Positions 57,729 to 64,000 of a stretch of 64,000 bases of DNA are shown here, one piece after another. The stretch lies in the NCBI RefSeq assembly GCF_902459465.1, contig NC_047075.1:10099119-10163118 (forward strand). Direction: 5' to 3'. Numbering within the stretch: position 1 is the first letter of the stretch; the number at the start of each line of letters is the position of its first letter. The position numbers and the translations under genes were made by a program. The notes below the pieces were generated by a model, which did not search any database, was not told the DNA's origin, and saw only the letters and a program-made list of their open reading frames with translations. The stretch comes from Asterias rubens (Eukaryota; Echinodermata; Asteroidea; Forcipulatida; Asteriidae).

Positions 57729-58338
57729 CGAGTGACATCAACGACGTAAAAACAACTGAAATGCAAGTCTCGCGCTTATTCGATTTTCTCAGATCAGGGT
57801 TGGTCCCAACCATAATTGAGTTTAACATGTGTGCGATGTTGCTTCTTCAAAATGCCCTTAAAAACCTTGATGCTATACAACAAAAGTTAAATCATATTTT
57901 TGCATTGTATACCATAACATACAGACGATGGAAATAGTTTAACTTGAGTATCTATTTTTAACAACAAAAACTCTAGAACAAAACTGAAATACCGTTTACT
58001 GGTACTTAACACAAATCAACTGACGTTAAATATAGTGCATACTTATTGGTAGCACAAAAAGGGGTGGTTGCACTACCTATAATTGGCTCCACAAGTGGCT
58101 CCGGGGAACGTATTATAATGATAGTAATGTATATGCGCAAGCAACAATTTGGCTAAGTTGTCTCGTCACGCATTGAGCATTTCCATATACATAATTCGAT
58201 AAATAATTCATAATGCTGTGATAATTGTGTCATACAAAATTTAACAGGCTGTACTTAAATATTTGTTTAATGGGGCATTCGTACTCGTCCCTAGAGCGTA
58301 ACCAGTGTATGTTTGCATTGGGTGCAATTTTTTTTCAG
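57729..58338. other. No feature recognised
   Basis: No repeat or RNA gene seen; ends at the possible acceptor described next. Confidence 0.4.
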
Positions 58339-58449
58339 GACGAACATGTGCGTAATGAGACTTTACTAGACATTCCTCATTTCGTTAGAGCGGGTCACAA
58401 TATGATTAAGGTTGTTATTATTTCCTTTATTGCAGTGCCTTCTTGTTAG
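58339..58449 (+). CDS. Speculative terminal exon
   Basis: A strong acceptor (ttttttttcag) opens the frame DEHVRNETLLDIPHFVRAGH, then NMIKVVIISF and a stop at 58447-58449. The composition looks protein-like, recalling an edge of an extracellular beta-sandwich domain, but no family is recognised. It may be an isolated gene fragment. The next segment (58572-58785) may belong with it. Confidence 0.2.
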   Translation, partial: DEHVRNETLLDIPHFVRAGHNMIKVVIISFIAVPSC

Positions 58450-58571
58450 GTGGATTACAACTTATTTTAAGGGCAGAAACTGAAACGGTTTCAAATATTG
58501 GTTGATCCATGATCCAACCTAGAAGCTGACCGTGAAATAGTTGTTCACTTTGTACTTAATATATTCAAATA

Positions 58572-58785
58572 ATGCTTACCACCATTGATGTATACCCTTT
58601 TTATCTCAATATGGACTACTGGCGGGTGTTCATGCCGGCAGTAAAGACCAAACACTTTATATATATATCACTCGACTGTGACGGATTCTCAACAGTTGAA
58701 TCAATGTATCTATATCACAACAATTTTCTTTATGCCACGATCAGTAAACACTTGTCCCGCTTCCTCCTTTTAGCGAATAGTGGTA
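58572..58785 (+). CDS. Speculative exon-like segment
   Basis: The frame reads MDYWRVFMPAVKTKHFIYIS and then LDCDGFSTVESMYLYHNNFL before an aatagtggtaagg donor at about 58786. The alternating aromatic and hydrophobic pattern suits an extracellular beta domain. No clear acceptor lies upstream, and I cannot name a family. Confidence 0.2.
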
Positions 58786-59032
58786 AGGCAAATTAACCCT
58801 ACGAGAAAGGCGACCACAACACGATTGGGGTGTGGGGTGTCGGCGGGGGATCCAGCCATACAGACAAAAATGGCAATTGAAGATGTGCTTATTTATTCCC
58901 TTCTTACTCGATCAACTTTTTTACTTCCAGATGCCCGGTGTAATTCGCGGTGACCTTTGAACCTTTGACGGGGTCCGGGGAGCGCATCCGGGAAGTAACA
59001 AGGGAATCAATTTGTTTGTGAAGAGGTTTTCC

Positions 59033-59112
59033 AACCCGCCGAGGCCTGGTTCTTGATAATTTTACCGAGACGAAGTCGAGGTAAATTATCAAGAACCAGG
59101 CTTCGGCGGGTT
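59033..59112. repeat. 80-bp near-perfect palindrome
   Basis: aacccgccgaggcctggttc and ttgataattttacc on the left pair with ggtaaattatcaagaaccag and gcttcggcgggttt on the right, around gagacgaagtcga. Confidence 0.88.
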
Positions 59113-59624
59113 TAAACCACTTGTTGAAAACCGATTCAACACACTTTGATTCCTATTCATAAATACCTTTTCGGTCAAAACAAAAATCATCACTTTTTGT
59201 CAAAAAGTAAAATAAATTGCAAACATTATAATTTGTTCAATGAAGTCTTTCAACACAACACCCCTCCAGCTATAAAATGGTAAGGCCCTCGGGTAAACAA
59301 CTCCTTATAAGGAGATTGCTGTGCGCGTCGCGCGCCTCGCGTGATGTGGCACAACTGTCCCTGCCGTTGATCTCGACCAATAGGAATGAAGAAACTGTCC
59401 TATAAGCACAGGTGCAAGCTCGCGTGTCACGCCGTGTTTCAACACTTTTTACTGGTCATTACCAAAGGTTTAAACACTCCCACGTGCCGCGCTCTCCACC
59501 AATATGGATAGCGAAACTGACTTAGGTATTTATGAATTGAATATTTTCATGAAAGTGTATTATGTCGTACACGCAATAAGTAGGGCCTTGTTTTCTATGG
59601 ACATAAATAATTCACTCTGTACAC
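59113..59624. other. No gene; GC-rich patch at about 59320-59345
   Basis: A cgcgtcgcgcgcctcgcg patch lies in otherwise ordinary DNA. Imperfect inverse strings (cataaatacctttt at 59159, aggtatttatga near 59525) hint at an old inverted-repeat element. Confidence 0.35.
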
Positions 59625-60257
59625 AAAATAATATGATAATATTGTAGTTATGCTTCAGTAATTATTAGGCGAAGTTGTATCGACAAACACTGAGCGTTCG
59701 GTGAGATAGAAACATATATCAATGTACAGTAGGCACAGAGCAAGGAAAGACCCCACGCTTGCACTTATCGGCCAACATTTCCCGAGAACCAAAGCAATAT
59801 TGACTCAACATCGCACGGGGGCGAGTGTGTTTAGACTAATAATGTTACCAATATTTGATACGTGAAAACCAAATTTCCCTCCTGGCGGAACTTGCAAAAT
59901 CCCCGAAGGGTTTATGAAATCCTACCACACCATTACTAGCTATGGTTTGTGTGCTAGAGCTCTCTTTGAGCCTGTCTTTGTGTTTTATTAGTATTTTTCA
60001 GATAAATATTTAATATGTAGGGCTAGTTTAAACGGGTTTTGTCAACCTGTGTATATTATGCAGAATGCCCAGCTTTGTTGGACTTTTTTGAAGTGACTGT
60101 ACTGTGCTATATTTGTAGCGTGTTTTATTGATTGAAGGATAAACGTAAATTCAAGTTCAAGAGATCACATTCAGTTTGGGACGCCATTGGTGGATTTATA
60201 GGATTTGTGTGATTACTTCTCTGCAGTCCGGCCACGTTCATTTATTATTTCATTCAT

Positions 60258-60569
60258 TATTTTTTTTATTTTTATTTTTTTTTCCATGCAAGTCGCCAGA
60301 CACACAAGGCCCGAAGGCCACTTCAAGGTGTGGGCTACAATTATTTTTGTCCAGAGGCCGTTGCCACGTACTCCTATAGGGCTGAAACAGGGTTACCATT
60401 TTTACAGTCCTGGGTATCATCAGTCCGAAGCCTGGCCGGTAGAGCAGAAAGCACTACCTCCCCAGTTTTATGTAGAAAGTGTCACGACCGGGTTCCGAAC
60501 CCACACTCTGCTGATCAAACACCAGACGGAGCTTGAATCCGGTGTGTTTAACCGCTCGGCCATGACACT
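60258..60569 (-). mobile_element. tRNA-Leu-derived SINE
   Basis: On the minus strand it starts with a class II tRNA-like head (60478-60569): GGCCGAGCGGTTAAAC box, anticodon-like CAA in TTCAAGC, and GGGTTCGGAACCC. It continues through a tRNA-unrelated body with cttcggactgatgataccca and ends in an A-rich tail. The acceptor-end strings AGTGTCA/TGACACT pair, but the T stem is mismatched. Arm 1 of the inverted duplication lacks it, having about 12 unrelated bases there. Confidence 0.75.
60478..60569 (-). pseudogene. tRNA-Leu(CAA)-like SINE head
   Basis: The layout is that of a leucine tRNA with a long variable arm; the anticodon loop would read CAA. Mismatches in the T stem and an irregular acceptor make a working tRNA unlikely. 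The A and B boxes could still drive Pol III transcription of the SINE. Confidence 0.65.
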
Positions 60570-60767
60570 TAACAATTATGACATTGACGCAACCAACATT
60601 TTCTGGATAGGGCGATAACGGGAACTAACCAAACATATACATCAACATGAAACACCCCACACATTTTGTCAGTTTCAGCCAAAAACGATCAAACATTAAT
60701 TTGTAATTAAATAGAAACATAAACAAATCTGATTGAAACCAATTAAAACGTAACTTACATGAAACAT

Positions 60768-62797
60768 ATAAGGGTCATTCCATGTCGGACCATCGCACTT
60801 TTTTACCTCATGTCTTCCGATTTTGAAAAAAATTGCTGTGATTGTAGGTCCTTATGAGCAATGAATGCACAGCAATTTTTAGCCCTTGGTCAGGGCAGAA
60901 ACGACTAAAATCTGACATTTGTAGGGTAAAATACCACCTTTTTGGTAAAAATATGTCAAAACCATGTCAATTCTGATCACATATATGCAAATTTTGTATT
61001 TTTTCTGAAATGTAGGTCACTATAATCTTGAATATGTTATCGTGACCTTTGACCCAGTTTTTTAAATAATATATCATTCCAAAAATCAATGAAATAAAAA
61101 TCTCTTGATAGAACATGTTTTCCCCTCTCACAATCAACCAAGAAACAACTGGGCTCTTCAAAATTTACAATTTTATGACCATTTGTGTACAGTTGTTAGG
61201 TCACAAATTAGTCAATTTATATACTTTACATAATAAATCCACCAACAAACCTCACTCTTCTGTTTCTAAAGTTACTTAAAGTGTTCATGCTTTGCGATTT
61301 GTTTCTTGTTGAGGGCTGAATGTGGTTTAGCCAGAATCAGAATTTAAACTATCAGCAGTGACACACCCTGGATTTATTAGTTTTGGGGGGTGGGCCATAT
61401 TTTCCCCGAAAATTTCTTTCGAAGATTGTAAAAAACAAAAAATCAAAACAAATCAAACAAACAAATTGAATACCTTGGAGGGGCTAGGATCAATCCCCCA
61501 GACCCATCGTCCCCCACCCCCCCCCCCCCCCCCTTCGGGTGCACCACTGTGATTATTGGTGATCCCAGTTAGAGATTACATCAAGGTTGAGATGGAGAAG
61601 CTGTCTGCCTTTCTTCAGTAGATCACAAACTTATGCAGTCTTACTTTAACCCCCTGTGATGAATCTTGAACAACAAATTAATGCATAGTAACTTTCTGAG
61701 AAATCCTCAAGAACAATTTGTTCACCATGCTGCAATTCTGACTTCAGTGCCCATTTTAATGGAGCTGCTCAGCAGCAGATTTTGTGCTAACTGTGCGATT
61801 TCCATTTAACCGTATAGCACACGAAAAGGCATGCTAACCTTCCGATGAAGTCAGAGTTGCAGCGTGGTGACATTTTTTGTTTACCATCTTGGAAAGAATT
61901 TTGTTTCGGAAAAATGCTCTCCCCCCACCCCCTCCACCCACAACCCAAATTAAATCCTGGGTGCGTCACTGCTGGTATTTTAAAGTATGATTCTGGTTAG
62001 ACCACATCAGCCCTCAACATGAAAAAATCCCACACCAATAACAATTTTAGTAACTTTGGAAAGTTTTTTATTTTTATTTATTTATAAAGTAAAGTACATG
62101 TATAAATTGACTAATTTGTAACCTACCAACTGTACAAAAATAGTCTTAAAGTTGTAAATTTTGAAGAGCCCAGTTGTTTCTTAGTGGATTCTGATAGAGG
62201 ATGACATGCTCTATCAAGTGATTTTCATTTCATTGACTTTTGGAATGATGCGTTATTTCAAAAATTAGGTCAAAGGTCACGATAACATATTAAAGATCAT
62301 AGTGACCAGTACAAAAATAGTAATAAACTTGTAAATTATGAAGAGCCCAATTGTTTCTTAGTGGATTCTGATAGAGGAAGACATGCTCTATCAAATGATT
62401 TTGTTTTCGTTGATTTTTGGAGAGATACATTATTTAAAAAAAGGGGTCAAAGGTCAGGATGACATATTAAAGATTACAGTGACCTACTACATTTCAGAAA
62501 ATTTATTTTTGATAAAAGAATTGATTTGAGCATGCAATTCTCATCAATTTGATACCAAAATTGCATATATGTGATAAAAATTGATATGGTTATGGCATAT
62601 TTTTACCAAAAAGAAGGTATTTTACCCTAAAAATGTCAGATTTTAGTGGTTTCTGCCCTGACCACATGGAAAGTCCGATCGGGCTGAAAATTGGTGTGCA
62701 TTCATTGCTCATTAGGACCTACAATCACAGCAATTTTTATCAAAATCGGAAGACATGAGGTAGACAAGTGCAATGGTCTGACATGGAATGACCCATA
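60768..62797. mobile_element. 2.03-kb foldback element
   Basis: The ends aagggtcattccatgtcgga and the near inverse tctgacatggaatgaccc continue as arms of roughly 900-1000 bp each, meeting near 61790. Paired landmarks are cctcatgtcttccgatttt with its inverse, aactgggctcttcaaaattt with its inverse, agcagtgacacaccctgga against gggtgcgtcactgctgg, and caccatgctgcaattctgac with its inverse. Arm 1 of the inverted duplication has the unoccupied site (gaaacaagctttg). No coding frame is present. Target repeat length is not determinable. Confidence 0.85.
62131..62486 (+). repeat. Tandem duplication in the right foldback arm, 178-bp period
   Basis: Two units share gtacaaaaatagt, gaagagccca, ttgtttcttagtggattctg, gacatgctctatcaa and ggtcaaaggtca. 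The left arm has a single counterpart (about 61010-61200), so the duplication arose after the foldback formed. Confidence 0.88.
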
Positions 62798-63194
62798 AGC
62801 TTTGATTGATCAATCAATTCTGACATGTTTTAGTTTTTGTGTTGTTTTGTTTTCAAAAAGATTTTTTTTTTTTTTTTTTTTTTTACCTTCCCCCCAAAAT
62901 TGTGATGTACCACGTGATGGTTTAAAGATGACCACAGACTATAGTTTGGGGTCATCTTATGATAATCGCGTTTTCAGCGGGTATGTAGAGGGGTTCGAAA
63001 TAATAATACAATGTTTTTTTATTTATTTTTTTATTCATGGAACGTTTTCAACAAAATTATTTCCAACACCTACATAAGAAAAATGCCAATGGAATAGTTG
63101 GTGATTAGAGACGGCTTAAAAAAGGTGACTGGCAAAAAGCATGTTTATAAATTCATAATCGAGAAAATTTAGACGGGAGAAATTCAAAGAATGC

Positions 63195-63579
63195 TTAAAT
63201 ACATTTGACACTATTGGTAATTGTCAAAGACCAGTCTTCTCACTTGGTGTATCTCAACATATGCATGAAATAACAAACCTGTTAAAATTTGAGCTCAATT
63301 GGTCGTCGAATTTGCGAGATAATAATGAACGAAAACAACACCCTTGTCACACGAAGTTGTGTGCGTTTAGATGGTTGATTTCGAGAACTCAAGTTCTAAA
63401 CTTGAGGTCTCAAAATCAAATTCGTGGAAAATCACTTCTTTCTCGAAAACTACGCCACTTCGGAGGGAGACGTTTCTCACAATGTTTTATAATATCAACC
63501 TCTCCCCATTACTCGTTACCAAGTGAGGTTTTATGCTGATAATTATTTTGAGTAATTACCAAGTGTCCACTGCCTTTAA
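63195..63579 (+). mobile_element. TTAA-1 MITE, paralogue of 32858
   Basis: TTAA occurs at 63195-63198 and 63576-63579. It has the atacatttgacac left-end variant shared with 32858-33244. The central hairpin has extended caagttctaaacttg arms. Confidence 0.92.
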
Positions 63580-64000
63580 AGTGATAAAACAAAAATAACA
63601 AATCTATCGTAGGTTACATTCATTTCTTAATTATCTCAATATGGACTTATATCTGGGACTCTATTGTAACGGATTTTCACCCCCCTTTGTCCCACCTATT
63701 CATTGTTTACCCCCTGCTTTTTTATGTATGCTTTCTAACCCCATTCATGTATTTCCACTTCACTGCTTATGTTTCACTTAGTTACCTGTTCATGTTTGTT
63801 GTGTTGTCATTTAGCCTTCGAGAAAGACTCGTCTAGGGTCGAAACGTCAGGCCATTAACTATTTTTTTGATTTTCAAAGGGTTAAATCCAGGCATCAATC
63901 TTTCTATCCATACCCTTTTTATTAAATTCACGATCTGTAAATATTTTCGTCTGCCTCGTAGTAAACAGTTTGGCGATACCCCCACGTGACCAAAGCACTC
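63580..64000. other. No gene; possible retroelement end
   Basis: gagaaagactcgtctagggt then cgaaacgtcaggc (about 63820-63853) resembles strings I associate with ends of Penelope-like or other retroelements. That is memory only and I do not call it. Confidence 0.3.

Larger units (their letters stand above)
59625..63579. repeat. Inverted duplication, arm 2
   Basis: Reverse complement of 32858-34448 plus two insertions: the SINE at 60258-60569 and the foldback at 60768-62797. Arm 2 also has about 120 bp near 63010-63130 that arm 1 lacks. Confidence 0.9.

Noticed and set aside
4310..63539. About fifteen short frames sharing peptides such as CAFRCLISRPQILNLRS or SHEVVCFQMLDFETS
   Set aside because: They are translations of the conserved block and central hairpin of TTAA-1 elements in various frames and orientations. 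They appear wherever a copy occurs, start and stop at random and show no codon-level conservation.
63800..63860. Possible Penelope-like element end or ribozyme core around gtcgaaacgtcagg
   Set aside because: I could not draw a hammerhead fold with the required core, and no coding or terminal repeat supports a call.

Overview
The window looks like intergenic or intronic DNA from a metazoan, most likely an echinoderm and probably a sea star. It is AT-rich with no compact operon-like coding. It has an intact eukaryotic tRNA-Leu with a Pol III terminator, a 5'-truncated L2/CR1-type LINE, tRNA-derived SINEs and a very dense load of short inverted-repeat transposons. The species guess rests on my memory of these repeat types in asteroid sequence and was not checked. 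No complete protein-coding gene can be defended. The only plausible host coding pieces are a signal-peptide-like first exon at 49136-49232, a type II membrane-protein-like exon at 9406-9654 with two broken copies nearby, and a few weaker exon-like segments.

Family names used below are mine. TTAA-1 elements are about 380-395 bp, start TTAAAGGCAGTGGACACT, carry a central hairpin (gagacctca...tgaggtctc) and are flanked by TTAA. About 26 copies or pieces occur (roughly 9 kb by hand tally) in both orientations; + means the internal block CACACGAAGTTGTGTGC reads on the + strand. TTAA-2 elements (about 385 bp, end AAAGGAACACGTTGCCT, centre a GGTCGGCCATTTATGG inverted repeat) occur at 12593, 46193 and 50521. 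TTAA-3 is at 25575. TTAA-4 is at 1651 and 49360. TAG9 elements start TAG, end CTA, have TIRs that are themselves small hairpins, and are flanked by 9-bp target repeats; they are at 562, 3659 and 15700.

Layout. 1-9400: TAG9 elements, a TTAA-4 copy, two TTAA-1 copies, a 0.5-kb foldback and otherwise blank DNA. 9400-12000: the duplicated membrane-protein-like exon among MITEs. 12-26 kb: dense TTAA-1/2/3 elements, with nested and chimeric elements at 15.7-16.2 kb and 19.5-20.1 kb and a small tandem duplication at 21.6-22.5 kb. 26.9-32.9 kb is segment A of a direct segmental duplication. Its partner B lies at 34.8-45.5 kb, interrupted by a 4.55-kb TTAA element (36516-41065), a palindrome-array element (41652-42274) and DNA carrying tRNA-Leu(CAG) (43059-43141). 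45.5-58.8 kb: more MITEs, the first-exon candidate, the LINE fragment and weak exon candidates. 32.9-34.4 kb and 59.6-63.6 kb are the two arms of an inverted duplication about 98% alike where I compared them (about 210 bp). The second arm carries an extra SINE and a 2.03-kb foldback element.

The value of the window is that its internal duplications act as their own controls. Several elements are present in one copy and absent in the other, so target sites and element ends can be read directly. No CRISPR array, virus, toxin gene or bacterial-type system is present.
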